DNA of 58,355 nucleotides, taken from contig NZ_MBEQ01000057.1 in NCBI RefSeq assembly GCF_001954135.1, forward strand, positions 1-58,355, written 5' to 3'. The notes beneath the pieces are model-generated. The model saw nothing but the letters and a program-made list of their open reading frames with translations, had not been told where the DNA came from and made no database searches. Numbering within the stretch: the first letter of the stretch is position 1; each line of letters begins with the position of its first letter. Made by a program: the position numbers and the translations under genes. This DNA comes from Mycobacterium sp. GA-1841 (GTDB lineage: Bacteria > Actinomycetota > Actinomycetes > Mycobacteriales > Mycobacteriaceae). Positions 37,224 to 46,135 of this stretch are shown here, in pieces.

Positions 37224-38765
37224 TTAGTCGGCCGCCAGGAACGCGTGCAGTTTCTCCACTGCGTGGTTGATCGTGAACGACGCCGCCTCCTGCCGGGGCG
37301 GAAACTCCCGGAACGTGTCGAGGAACTGCGTGACGATCGCGCTGCCGTAGAACGCGATGTAGTCGTGATCGAGCCACCAATCGAAATAGGTGTTCGAGGT
37401 GATGTCAGCCTGCTCGTACGGGTCGGTGCGCAGGTTGAAGATCTTGGGAGCCCGCAGCGGTGTGAAGGGCTCCATCCAGATCTGCAGCCGTCCCTGACAC
37501 CGCTGCTCCTGGAATACGACTTTCCAATTGTGGAACCGGAATCCGAGCACATCGCAGTCATCGGAGAAGTAGATGAATCCTTTACGCGGACTCTCCTCGG
37601 CCTCACCGGTCAGATAGGGCAGGAGATTGAACGCGTCGAGGTGGACCTTGAACTGCTTGTCACCCACCGTGTGTCCGGCCTTGAGCTTGTCGACGATGTT
37701 GGTATCACCCGCGGCGGCCAGGAAGGTCGGGAACCAGTCGTGGTGCTGGATGATCTCGTTGGAGATGCTGCCCGCCTTGATCTTTCCCGGCCAGCGGATG
37801 AGTTCGGGAATCCGGAACGCGCCCTCCCAATTGGTGTTCTTCTCGCTGCGGAACGGGGTGGTGGCCCCGTCGGGCCAGGTGTTGGCGTGGGGCCCGTTGT
37901 CGGTGGAGTAGATGACGATGGTGTCCTCGGCGATGCCGAGTTCATCGAGCAGATCGAGCAACTTGCCGACGTGACGGTCGTGGTCGATCATCGTGTCGTG
38001 GTAGGGCGATTGCCAAACACCGGCCTGCCCCACCGATTCCGGTTTGGTGTGGGTGCGCAGGTGCATGTGGGTGGTGTTCATCCAGACGAAGAACGGGGTG
38101 TCGGCCGTGACCTGCCGCCGAATGAAATCCACACAGGCGTCGGTGGTTTCGTCGTCGATGTTCTCCATCCGCTTCTTGGTCAGCGGGCCGGTGTCCTCGA
38201 TGCGCTGCTTGCCGATCGGACCGTACTTGGGGTCGTCGGGTTCTGTCGATATCTTGTCGGTGGCCCATGAGTGGATGACACCACGCGGCCGCTGCATCTC
38301 GGCGAGCACCGGGAAGTCTTCCCTCTTGGGATAGTCTGGCAGCTCCGGTTCTTCTTCCACGTTGAGGTGGTAGAGATTGCCGAAGAACTCGTCGAACCCG
38401 TGTGCGGTCGGCAGGTACTTGTTGAGGTCGCCAAGGTGGTTCTTGCCGAACTGCCCGGTGGCGTACCCGAGCGGCTTGAGGCATTCGGCGATCGTCGGGT
38501 CCTCGGCTTGTAATCCGACGTCGGCGCCCGGGAAACCGACCTTGCTCAGGCCGGTGCGGTAGACGCTCTGGCCGGTGATGAACGACGCCCGGCCGGCCGT
38601 GCAGCTCTGCTCGCCGTAGGCATCGGTGAACAGCATGCCTTCCTTGGCGATGCGGTCGATGTTCGGCGTCTGATAACCCATCAGCCCCATGCTGTAGCAG
38701 GACAGGTTGCTGATCCCGATGTCGTCACCCCAGATGACCAGGATGTTCGGTTTTCCGTTCGGCAT
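37224..38765 (-). CDS. Type I sulfatase, copy B
   Basis: A 513-residue alkaline-phosphatase-fold sulfatase. Metal Asp pair in ILVIWGDDIGIS (D14, D15), formylglycine site EQSCTAGRASF with Cys55 (CxAxR variant of CxPxR), FGKNHLGD, and IYSTDNGPHANTWPDG (metal Asp/Asn). It hydrolyses sulfate esters after the FGE at the end of the operon converts Cys55. There is no signal peptide, so it may act in the cytoplasm. It is a tandem paralogue of the upstream gene (same length, nearly the same motifs). The substrate is unknown. Confidence 0.9.
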   Translation of the reverse strand: MPNGKPNILVIWGDDIGISNLSCYSMGLMGYQTPNIDRIAKEGMLFTDAYGEQSCTAGRASFITGQSVYRTGLSKVGFPGADVGLQAEDPTIAECLKPLGYATGQFGKNHLGDLNKYLPTAHGFDEFFGNLYHLNVEEEPELPDYPKREDFPVLAEMQRPRGVIHSWATDKISTEPDDPKYGPIGKQRIEDTGPLTKKRMENIDDETTDACVDFIRRQVTADTPFFVWMNTTHMHLRTHTKPESVGQAGVWQSPYHDTMIDHDRHVGKLLDLLDELGIAEDTIVIYSTDNGPHANTWPDGATTPFRSEKNTNWEGAFRIPELIRWPGKIKAGSISNEIIQHHDWFPTFLAAAGDTNIVDKLKAGHTVGDKQFKVHLDAFNLLPYLTGEAEESPRKGFIYFSDDCDVLGFRFHNWKVVFQEQRCQGRLQIWMEPFTPLRAPKIFNLRTDPYEQADITSNTYFDWWLDHDYIAFYGSAIVTQFLDTFREFPPRQEAASFTINHAVEKLHAFLAAD

Positions 38766-38780
38766 GGTCGCCCCTTCCTG

Positions 38781-40331
38781 TCAGTCTTTGGCGAGGAACT
38801 TCTCGAGCTTCTCCACGGCTTGGTCGATCGTGAAACTCGCTGGTGCGTGCCTGGGTGGGAATTCCTTGAAGGTGTCGAGGAACTTCGTGGCCATGGCGAT
38901 CGCATAGAACACGAAGTAGTCGTGGTGCAGAAACCAGTCGTAGTACGTGTTCGAGGTGAGGTCGGCGTATTCGAACGGGTCGGTGCGCAGGTTGAACAGC
39001 TTCGGCACTCGAAGGTGGGTGAACGGCTCGGCCCAGATCCGCATGGTGCCCTGGCACCGTTGTTCGGCGAACACGACTTTCCAGTTCTCGAACCGCAGTG
39101 CCACCAGGTCGCCGTCGTCGGAGAAATAGAAGAACCCGCGCCGAGGGCTGGTCTCGACTTCACCGGTCAGGTAGGGCAGCAGGTTGAACCCGTCGATGTG
39201 GACCTTGTATTCGGTCTCACCGTCGGCACCGGCCTTGTGACCCTTCTTCAACTTCTCGGCGATGTCCGGCTCGCCCGCCGCGGCCAACAGGGTCGGTAAC
39301 CAGTCGTGGTGCTGGATGATCTCGTTGGAGATGCTGCCCGCCTTGATCTTTCCGGGCCAACGGATCATCTCGGGCACCCGGAAGGCGCCCTCCCAGTTGG
39401 TGTCCTTCTCGCTGCGGAACGGCGTGGTGCCGGCATCCGGCCAGGAGTTGCGGTGCGGGCCGTTGTCGGTGGAGTAGATGACGATGGTGTCCTCGGCGAT
39501 ACCGAGTTCGTCGAGCACGTCGAGCACCGTGCCGACGTTGCGATCGTGGTCGATCATCGTGTCGTGGTAGGACGATTGCCACAACCCGGCCTGCCCACGA
39601 CTTTCCGGCTTGGTGTGGGTGTAGAGGTGCATGTGGGTGAAGTTGCACCACACGAAAAACGGGTTGCCGTCCTCGTGTTGACGCTTGATGTAATCGACCG
39701 TGCGGTCGGCGATGTCCTCGTCGACCGTTTCCATCCGCTTCTTGGTCAGCGGGCCGGTGTCGGTGATGGTCTGCTTGCCGACCGGGCCGAACTTGGGATC
39801 GTCGGGTTCGCTGGACACGTCGGTGGTGGCCTTGCAGTCGAGCACACCCCGTGGCTTGGCCAGTTGGTGCAGCACCGGGAACTGGTCGGCATGCGGGTAG
39901 TCGAACTGTTCCGGTTCCTCCTCGGCGTTGAGGTGATACAGGTTGCCGTAGAACTCGTCGAAGCCGTGCACGGTCGGCAGATATTTGTTCAGATCGCCGA
40001 AGTGGTTCTTACCGAACTGTCCGGTCGCGTAGCCCAGGGGCTTGAGAAGTTCGGCGATGGTGGGATCTTCGGCGGCCCAGCCGATGGGAAAGCCGGGTGC
40101 GCCGACTTTGCTCATGCCGGTGCGGTAGACGCTCTGCCCACTGATGAACGCCGCCCGGCCCGCGGTACAACTTTGCTCGCCGTAGGAGTCGGTGAACCGC
40201 ATGCCCTCGTTGGCGATGCGGTCGATGTTCGGGGTGCGGTAGCCCATCATGCCGTCGCTGTAACAGCTGAGGTTGCTGATACCGATGTCGTCGCCCCAGA
40301 TCACGAGGATGTTCGGTTTGCCGTTCGGCAT
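38781..40331 (-). CDS. Type I sulfatase, copy A
   Basis: A 516-residue paralogue of the next gene, identical at the N-terminus (MPNGKPNILVIWGDDIGISN) and at the EQSCTAGRA formylglycine site (Cys55). It diverges in the substrate-facing loops (for example LAKPRGVLDCKATTD against MQRPRGVIHSWATDK). GGAAGGGG precedes the ATG. It is the first gene of the sulfatase, sulfatase, HAD, FGE operon. Divergence in loops with conserved catalysis suggests two related substrates. Confidence 0.9.
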   Translation of the reverse strand: MPNGKPNILVIWGDDIGISNLSCYSDGMMGYRTPNIDRIANEGMRFTDSYGEQSCTAGRAAFISGQSVYRTGMSKVGAPGFPIGWAAEDPTIAELLKPLGYATGQFGKNHFGDLNKYLPTVHGFDEFYGNLYHLNAEEEPEQFDYPHADQFPVLHQLAKPRGVLDCKATTDVSSEPDDPKFGPVGKQTITDTGPLTKKRMETVDEDIADRTVDYIKRQHEDGNPFFVWCNFTHMHLYTHTKPESRGQAGLWQSSYHDTMIDHDRNVGTVLDVLDELGIAEDTIVIYSTDNGPHRNSWPDAGTTPFRSEKDTNWEGAFRVPEMIRWPGKIKAGSISNEIIQHHDWLPTLLAAAGEPDIAEKLKKGHKAGADGETEYKVHIDGFNLLPYLTGEVETSPRRGFFYFSDDGDLVALRFENWKVVFAEQRCQGTMRIWAEPFTHLRVPKLFNLRTDPFEYADLTSNTYYDWFLHHDYFVFYAIAMATKFLDTFKEFPPRHAPASFTIDQAVEKLEKFLAKD

Positions 40332-40451
40332 GGTGATGCCCCTTCCGCGCGGAAAATCCTGTGTCCGTTGAACTTTATGCGCACTTGGGCGCCGTCATCG
40401 GAGAACGCCACTCGGGGCCCGGTGAAATCCAGGTGATGGTATGACCAGAAC

Positions 40452-41510
40452 ATGAACCAGGCGAGGGGTTCCGAAGCCGTCCGCAGCTTGCATCCGGGGT
40501 ACTTCGCGCTCGTCATGGGCACCGGCATCGTGTCGATCGCCGCGCAGTATCACCGCACGTACGCGCTGTCGGTGGTGTTGTTGTGGCTGGCGGCCATCTC
40601 CTATGTGGTCCTGGTGGTGTTGGTGACCGCGCGGATCATCGCGTTCCGTCGCGAGTTCTTCGCCGACCTGACCGACCCGCGGCGCGGTTTCGCGATGTTC
40701 ACGTTCGTCGCCGCCACCAATGTGCTGGGCACCCGGCTGGCCACCGACGGGCACTACGGCGTCGCCCTGGGTCTGCTGGCCGTCGGTTGGGTGGCCTGGA
40801 TGGTCCTGGGCTACGTGGTGCCGTGGACAGCGGTGCTGGGCCGCGCGGCCCGGCCCGTCCTGCAAAGCGCCAACGGCACGTGGTTCATCTGGGTGGTCGC
40901 CAGTCAATCGGTGGCCGTGCTGGCCGCCGCCCTGCAACCCCAGATCGCCCAGGGGCGCAGTGAACTCGCGCTGCTGGCGGTGTTCTCGTGGTCCGTCGGG
41001 ATCTTTCTGTACGGCGCCGCCGGCATGTTCGTCGCGCTGCGGATGTTGATGTATCCACTGCGACCCGAGGATCTCACGCCGCCCTACTGGGTGGCGATGG
41101 GCGCCACGGCGATCACCGTCGTCGCCGGTGCCCGGATCGTGGAGATGGCCGACGCCCCGATGGTCGCGGCCACCCGGGGGCTGATCGCCGGTACCTCGGT
41201 GTTCTTCTGGGCGTTCGGTACCTGGTTGATCCCACCGTTGATCGCCGCCGGCGTCTGGCGCCATCTCGTCCACCGGATCCCGCTGCGGTACGACGCGACG
41301 ATGTGGAGCGTGGTGTTCCCGCTCGGCATGTACGGCGTCGGCGGGCATTATCTCGGACAGGCCGACCAGCTGCCGATCGTGGAGAACATCGGCTACCTCG
41401 AAGGTTGGCTGGCGCTGGGGGTGTGGGCCCTGACGTTCATCGCCATGCTGCGCCACCTGGTCCTGACCCTGCTACCTGGTGTCGCGGACAGAACCGGCGC
41501 ACCCTTGTAG
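40452..41510 (+). CDS. TDT-family transporter (TehA/SSU1-like)
   Basis: A 352-residue protein with about ten spans. The family opening LHPGYFALVMGTGIVSIAA and later MYGVGGHYLGQA fit the tellurite-resistance/dicarboxylate transporter (TDT) family, which includes TehA-type anion channels and the fungal sulfite exporter SSU1. Being divergent from the sulfatase operon, export of an anion is a reasonable guess, but sulfate-ester hydrolysis yields sulfate rather than sulfite. It is followed 16 bases later by the DUF1876 gene. Confidence 0.75.
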   Translation: MNQARGSEAVRSLHPGYFALVMGTGIVSIAAQYHRTYALSVVLLWLAAISYVVLVVLVTARIIAFRREFFADLTDPRRGFAMFTFVAATNVLGTRLATDGHYGVALGLLAVGWVAWMVLGYVVPWTAVLGRAARPVLQSANGTWFIWVVASQSVAVLAAALQPQIAQGRSELALLAVFSWSVGIFLYGAAGMFVALRMLMYPLRPEDLTPPYWVAMGATAITVVAGARIVEMADAPMVAATRGLIAGTSVFFWAFGTWLIPPLIAAGVWRHLVHRIPLRYDATMWSVVFPLGMYGVGGHYLGQADQLPIVENIGYLEGWLALGVWALTFIAMLRHLVLTLLPGVADRTGAPL

Positions 41511-41526
41511 GTGGAGGGAGATTGAG

Positions 41527-41802
41527 ATGTACGACAAGGATCTGACCAACAAATGGCTCATCGAGATCGAGTTCTCCGAGGACGAGATCCACACCCACGC
41601 CTCGGCCCGGGCACAGCTGCGCGACGACACGATGTCGGCCACCGGCGATGCCTACCGCAACCCGAAAGACCCGGGCGCACCGATGATCGGTGAGGAGATC
41701 GCCGCGGCCCGCGCGCTCATCACCCTGGGCACCGACCTACTGCATGCCGCGTCGGCGCGTATCGAGCAGTCCACGCACCATCCGGTGCACCTGTACCGCT
41801 GA
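41527..41802 (+). CDS. DUF1876 protein (Rv1738/Rv2632c-like)
   Basis: A 91-residue protein with the family pattern WLIEIEFSEDEIHTHASARAQLRDD and ELxxARALxxLGTDLL. Rv1738 of M. tuberculosis is a strongly DosR-induced member with a fold related to ribosome hibernation factors. GGAGGGAG lies before the ATG at 41527, which excludes the longer in-frame ATG at 41479. I found no clear DosR box upstream of the transporter gene. It is probably cotranscribed with the transporter. Confidence 0.78.
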   Translation: MYDKDLTNKWLIEIEFSEDEIHTHASARAQLRDDTMSATGDAYRNPKDPGAPMIGEEIAAARALITLGTDLLHAASARIEQSTHHPVHLYR

Positions 41803-42888
41803 TTACGCGGTGACAGGCTGCTTGGCTGCGGACTCCATCTGACGGAACAAGTCGGTGTAGTACGGCATGCATTCGGCCATGGCCTGCTCGGTGGTGAACA
41901 ACGGCTCATAGCCGAGGTCGCGCCGGGCCTTGGCGATCGAGAAGTAGTTGTTGAGGTAAAGCCGTTCCACCGCAAGGGGTTCGATCAGCGGCTCGGGAAT
42001 GCCGAACTTGAAGTGCAGCCACTGCCACACCATCATCGCCTTGTGTACCAGGCGTCCTGAGACCCGGAACGTGGGCAGCGGGCGACCGCAGGCAGCCAGG
42101 ACCGGGCGGGCGAACTCGAACATGTTGATCGGCTCGCCGTCATTGATGAAATAGGCCTGACCGGGCGCGGTGCCACCGGGGACCAGGTGCTGGGCCGCCA
42201 GGATGAATCCGTGGATCAGGTTGTGCACGTAAGAGTTGTCCAGCTTGATGTTCTTGTTGCCGACCAGGACCTTGACGTGTCCGGCGAGCACATTCTCGAA
42301 CACCTTGCGGAACATGGTCTGATCGCCGCGGCCCCAGATACCACTGGGGCGGATCGCGCAGGTGAGCATGCCGTGCTCACCGTTTTGGCCGAGCACGAAC
42401 TTCTCGGCGACCACTTTGGTCTCGGTGTAGAGGTCGTTGAACCGGTTGGTGTACGGCATGGTCTCGTCACCGTTGACGATGTCCTGACCGCCCATCACCA
42501 CACTGTTGGACGCGGTGTAGACGAAGCGTTTGACCCCCGCCTCCTGGCCGGCGTGTACCAGGTTCTTGGTCCCCTCGACGTTCACGGCGAAGCTGCGCTG
42601 CCGGTACTCCTCGGTGACCGAGGCGCCACCCATGAGATCGATGATGGCTGCGGTGTGGATGATCGTGTCGACATCCTTCACGGCCGCGGCCACCGTCTGT
42701 TTGTCGCAGATGTCGCCCTCGACGACCTCGAGGCCGGCGTGATCGCCGAGCGGGGACGGCGCGCGGTCGAAGGACCGCACTGTGTACCCGCGTTCGAGTA
42801 GTTCGGTCACCAGGTTGGCGCCGACGAAGCCGGAGCCGCCTGTGACCAGGACGCGGCCGAGTTCGGTGGTCAGTTTCGGATCACCCAT
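41803..42888 (-). CDS. 3-beta-hydroxysteroid dehydrogenase / cholesterol dehydrogenase
   Basis: A 361-residue extended SDR. Rossmann motif VLVTGGSGFVGANLVTEL, catalytic YTETK (NDLYTETKVVAEKFV), and the 3-beta-HSD-type region GHVKVLVGNKNIKLDNSYVHN. It oxidises 3-beta-hydroxysterols to 3-keto-4-ene products with NAD, the first ring-A step of cholesterol use; Rv1106c is the characterised relative. The gene order 3-beta-HSD, xseB, xseA is conserved. Its stop directly abuts the end of the convergent DUF1876 gene. Confidence 0.9.
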   Translation of the reverse strand: MGDPKLTTELGRVLVTGGSGFVGANLVTELLERGYTVRSFDRAPSPLGDHAGLEVVEGDICDKQTVAAAVKDVDTIIHTAAIIDLMGGASVTEEYRQRSFAVNVEGTKNLVHAGQEAGVKRFVYTASNSVVMGGQDIVNGDETMPYTNRFNDLYTETKVVAEKFVLGQNGEHGMLTCAIRPSGIWGRGDQTMFRKVFENVLAGHVKVLVGNKNIKLDNSYVHNLIHGFILAAQHLVPGGTAPGQAYFINDGEPINMFEFARPVLAACGRPLPTFRVSGRLVHKAMMVWQWLHFKFGIPEPLIEPLAVERLYLNNYFSIAKARRDLGYEPLFTTEQAMAECMPYYTDLFRQMESAAKQPVTA

Positions 42889-42951
42889 GCCGGACAGGGT
42901 AACTGAAACATGTTCCAGTTTCGAGCGGGATCGCCCGACCTGGTTGCTGGA

Positions 42952-43164
42952 TCAATCTTCTCGGGACTCGCGGGCGGCCAGCGCCTGCTCGACACGCTTG
43001 CGGGCGCCAGCTAAGTGCTGTTCGCACCGTTTCGCCAGCTTCTCGCCTCGTTCCCAGAGATTGAGCGAAGCATCGAGGTCGAGGCCACCCTGTTCGAGTT
43101 GCTGGACGACAGCGATCAGCTCATCGCGGGCCTCTTCGTAGCCCAGTTCACTAATAGGCTTCAT
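42952..43164 (-). CDS. xseB: Exodeoxyribonuclease VII small subunit
   Basis: A 70-residue all-helical protein with the XseB signature [39 protein letters not shown] in part. Several small subunits wrap around XseA to form exonuclease VII, which degrades single-stranded DNA. It lies 11 bases downstream of xseA on the same strand. Confidence 0.93.
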   Translation of the reverse strand: MKPISELGYEEARDELIAVVQQLEQGGLDLDASLNLWERGEKLAKRCEQHLAGARKRVEQALAARESRED

Positions 43165-43175
43165 CTTCGTACCTT

Positions 43176-44459
43176 CTACTCGCTGCCGTCGCTGACGCCT
43201 GCAGCCTCATTGCCGTCGCTGACGGCTGCTGCCTCATTGCCGTCGCTGACGGCGGTGACCACCCCGTCGGACACCCGCACCCGCAACCGGGTGCCCTCTG
43301 GCGCGTCGTCCACCGAACGCAGGACCACCGGATCGCCGGCCGACGGGACCGTCTGCACCACCGCGTAACCGCGGGCCAGCGTCGCCGCCGGCCCGAGCGC
43401 GGTCAGCCGCGCCGACAGATGTCCGATCGTGTCCGCCTGGGCGTCGATCAACCGGGTGATGTCGCGCTCGGCGGTGGCGCGGCACCGGTGCACCTCCTCG
43501 GCCCGCGCGGTGAGCGCGGCCAGCGGCTGGGCCAGGACGGGCCGGCTGCGCAGCTGCTCGAGGTGGTGCTGTTCGCGGTGCACCCAATTGCGCAGAGCGC
43601 GGGCGCTGCGCCGGTGCAGATCGGTGATCAGCGCCTGTTCGACGGCCGCATCGGGCACGATCCGCTTGGCTGCGTCGGTCGGGGTGGCCGCACGCAGGTC
43701 GGCGACCAGATCAGACAGGGGAGTGTCGGGTTCGTGGCCGATCGCGCTGACCACCGGAGTGCGGCACGCCACGATGGCTCGGCACAGGGTCTCGTCGGAG
43801 AACGGCAACAGGTCCTCGACGCTGCCGCCGCCGCGGGCCAGGACGATCACGTCCACCTCGTCGTCGGCGTCCAGCGCCGCCAGGGCCTCCACGATCTGCG
43901 GGACGGCGTTGGGCCCCTGCACGACCGTGTTGCGGATCGCGAAACGCACCGCGGGCCAACGGGTGGTGGCCACGGTGGTGACATCTCGCTCGGCAGCCGA
44001 CGCCCGGCCGGTGATCAGCCCAATAGTGCTGGGCAGGAACGGGATCGGTCGTTTGAGCCGAGGGTCGAACAGCCCTTCGGCTTCGAGCAGCCGACGGAGC
44101 CGCTCGATGCGGGCCAGCAATTCGCCGATGCCGACCGCGCGAATCTCGTTGACCCGCAACGAGAACGTGCCACGACCGGTGTAGAAGTTCGGCTTGCCGC
44201 AGACGATCACCTGCGTGCCCTCGGACAACTTCACCGGGGCGTTGCGCACCAGGTCACGCGGACACGTCAGGGTCAGCGACATGTCGGCCGCCGGATCGCG
44301 CAGCACCATGAACACGGTCTTGGAGTCCGGGCGGATCTTCAGTTCGGTCAGCTGCCCCTCGACCCAGACCGTGCCCAGGCGATCGATCCACTTGGCGACC
44401 CGGGTCGCCACGGCGCGGACCGGCCAGGGATTCTCCGGTGACTGACCCGGTTCGGTCAC
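43176..44459 (-). CDS. xseA: Exodeoxyribonuclease VII large subunit with a repeat tail
   Basis: A 427-residue protein. N-terminal OB-fold ([25 protein letters not shown] in part), a catalytic domain with [34 protein letters not shown] and [24 protein letters not shown], then a coiled-coil region. It is the nuclease subunit of ExoVII. The last ~30 residues are three copies of a 9-residue unit ([24 protein letters not shown]), which is not typical of the family. It overlaps the upstream ldp gene by 4 bases. Confidence 0.94.
   Translation of the reverse strand: MTEPGQSPENPWPVRAVATRVAKWIDRLGTVWVEGQLTELKIRPDSKTVFMVLRDPAADMSLTLTCPRDLVRNAPVKLSEGTQVIVCGKPNFYTGRGTFSLRVNEIRAVGIGELLARIERLRRLLEAEGLFDPRLKRPIPFLPSTIGLITGRASAAERDVTTVATTRWPAVRFAIRNTVVQGPNAVPQIVEALAALDADDEVDVIVLARGGGSVEDLLPFSDETLCRAIVACRTPVVSAIGHEPDTPLSDLVADLRAATPTDAAKRIVPDAAVEQALITDLHRRSARALRNWVHREQHHLEQLRSRPVLAQPLAALTARAEEVHRCRATAERDITRLIDAQADTIGHLSARLTALGPAATLARGYAVVQTVPSAGDPVVLRSVDDAPEGTRLRVRVSDGVVTAVSDGNEAAAVSDGNEAAGVSDGSE
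43186..43251 (-). repeat. 27-bp tandem repeat within the xseA 3' end
   Basis: The 12-base core CCGTCGCTGACG starts at 43186, 43213 and 43240, exact 27-base periods, and keeps the reading frame. Confidence 0.75.
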
Positions 44460-45043
44460 TTCGCGGTCGCGCGGGTGATTCTGTTGGCGAGCAGGGTGAC
44501 GAACGGTGCGCGGGCACGGCCGGCCTCTTCGTAGGCCAGTAGCGCTTCGAGATCGGCGACCCGCAATGACGCCAGCCGGGCGCGCAGCTGCGCCAGCGTC
44601 AGCGCGTCATAGCCGAGTTCGTCGGCGATGTCCGGTGCGGTGCTCGTGGTGGCCTTGCTCTTGGTGGCAGTGGACTTGCCGTTGGTTGCCCCTCCCGCCT
44701 CCGGCTCACCGGTGCTGTAGAGCGCGAACCGGCCCTCGGTGCGTCGTTCGCCGTCGGCGTCGGGCGCATCGTGCGCCGCGTCAGTGTCGTCGGCGTCGAG
44801 ATCCTCGTCGAAAGTGGCCCACTCGGGCTGCTCATCTTTGGGCGGAAACAGCTGCTCGAGCGTTTCGTCGCCCTTGATCACCAGTTCGGCCAGGTTCTGC
44901 TGGACATGCATGACGATGTTGGCGGCCTGGCTGGCCACGGTCATGGGGTACGTCAGGATGGTGTGGGGTAACTTGCGGGCTTCTTCCAAGGTGGTGACCG
45001 CCGCACCCACCAGCAGCCGGACCCCATACGGTGCAGTTCCCAT
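44456..45043 (-). CDS. Lipid-droplet-associated protein homologue (Rv1109c)
   Basis: A 195-residue protein at the Rv1109c position. The N-terminal half has an amphipathic/hydrophobic region ([40 protein letters not shown] in part), followed by an acidic linker, a Lys/Thr-rich segment, and a C-terminal helical domain ([26 protein letters not shown]). Mycobacterial relatives have been called lipid-droplet-associated; the exact function is uncertain. A TAGTCT element lies 6 bases before the ATG. It overlaps xseA by ATGA. Confidence 0.75.
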   Translation of the reverse strand: MGTAPYGVRLLVGAAVTTLEEARKLPHTILTYPMTVASQAANIVMHVQQNLAELVIKGDETLEQLFPPKDEQPEWATFDEDLDADDTDAAHDAPDADGERRTEGRFALYSTGEPEAGGATNGKSTATKSKATTSTAPDIADELGYDALTLAQLRARLASLRVADLEALLAYEEAGRARAPFVTLLANRITRATAK

Positions 45044-45049
45044 GTGCAC

Positions 45050-45055
45050 AGACTA
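45050..45055 (-). promoter_or_regulatory. -10 element of the ldp-xseA-xseB transcript
   Basis: Minus-strand TAGTCT ends 6 bases before the ATG at 45043, a leaderless geometry. Confidence 0.5.
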
Positions 45056-45093
45056 GCCACAGCCACGGCTGGCTCCGTTGCGTTGTCGCCCCG

Positions 45094-45099
45094 TACCCT
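45094..45099 (+). promoter_or_regulatory. -10 element of ispH
   Basis: TACCCT ends 6 bases before the ATG at 45106, which selects that start over the ATG at 45124. It shares a 62-base spacer with the divergent ldp promoter. Confidence 0.5.
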
Positions 45100-45105
45100 G
45101 GTGAC

Positions 45106-46119
45106 ATGCCGTCGACAATCAATATGGGTATCCCGGGTGCCACCAGCTCGGTGAGGTCAGGCGGTGGTTCGCAAGCCTCGGGCAAACGAGTTCTGCTGGC
45201 CGAGCCGCGCGGATACTGTGCCGGCGTCGACCGCGCAGTCGAGACCGTGGAACGCGCCCTGGAGAAGCACGGCGCCCCCGTCTACGTACGGCACGAGATC
45301 GTGCACAACAAGCACGTGGTGGAGACGCTGGCCAAGGCCGGCGCGGTATTCGTCGACGAAACCGACGAGGTGCCCGAAGGCGCCATCGTCGTGTTCTCGG
45401 CGCACGGTGTCGCCCCGACCGTGCACGAGACGGCCGCCGCCCGCAGCCTGCAGGTCATCGACGCCACCTGCCCGCTGGTCACCAAGGTGCACAACGAGGC
45501 CAAGCGGTTCGCCCGTGACGACTTCGACATCCTGCTGATTGGCCACGAAGGCCACGAAGAGGTTGTCGGCACTGCAGGCGAGGCCCCCGACCACGTCCAG
45601 GTCGTCGACAATCCGGACGCGGTGGACAAGGTCACCGTGCGGGACCCGAACAAGGTCATCTGGCTGTCGCAGACCACGCTGAGCGTCGACGAAACCATGG
45701 AGACCGTGCGTCGGCTCCGTGAGAAGTTTCCGACGCTGCAGGATCCGCCGAGCGACGACATCTGCTACGCCACGCAGAACCGTCAGGTCGCGGTGAAGGC
45801 CATGGCGCCCGAGTGCGAACTCGTGATCGTGGTCGGTTCGCGTAACTCGTCCAACTCGGTCCGACTGGTCGAGGTGGCGCTCGGGGCCGGCTCTCGGGAT
45901 GCGCACCTGGTCGACTACGCCGAGGACATCGACCCGGCCTGGCTGAACGGCGTCACCACGGTGGGCGTCACCTCAGGGGCTTCGGTGCCCGAGGTGCTGG
46001 TGCGCGGTGTGCTCGAACGGCTCGCCGACTACGGCTACGGCACCGTGCAGCCGGTGACCACCGCCAACGAGACACTGGTGTTCGCCCTGCCGCGGGAGAT
46101 CCGCCCGCCACGGGCCTGA
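45106..46119 (+). CDS. ispH: 4-Hydroxy-3-methylbut-2-enyl diphosphate reductase
   Basis: A 337-residue IspH. The three [4Fe-4S] cysteines are in PRGYCAGV (C38), DATCPLVTK and [11 protein letters not shown]; the catalytic Glu lies in the TTLSVDET region. It reduces HMBPP to IPP and DMAPP in the last MEP-pathway step, feeding prenyl synthases such as the one at 6660. It matches Rv1110 (lytB2). A non-conserved ~25-residue N-terminal extension precedes the conserved [12 protein letters not shown]. Confidence 0.96.
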   Translation: MPSTINMGIPGATSSVRSGGGSQASGKRVLLAEPRGYCAGVDRAVETVERALEKHGAPVYVRHEIVHNKHVVETLAKAGAVFVDETDEVPEGAIVVFSAHGVAPTVHETAAARSLQVIDATCPLVTKVHNEAKRFARDDFDILLIGHEGHEEVVGTAGEAPDHVQVVDNPDAVDKVTVRDPNKVIWLSQTTLSVDETMETVRRLREKFPTLQDPPSDDICYATQNRQVAVKAMAPECELVIVVGSRNSSNSVRLVEVALGAGSRDAHLVDYAEDIDPAWLNGVTTVGVTSGASVPEVLVRGVLERLADYGYGTVQPVTTANETLVFALPREIRPPRA

Positions 46120-46135
46120 GGCCCGACCCGCCCGT

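Noticed and set aside
40332..40451. DosR box upstream of the TDT-DUF1876 pair
   Set aside because: GGGCC-rich stretches are present, but none keeps both half-sites at the right spacing.
43186..43251. CRISPR-like repeats
   Set aside because: Only three in-frame 27-bp units without unique spacers and no cas genes; they are part of xseA.
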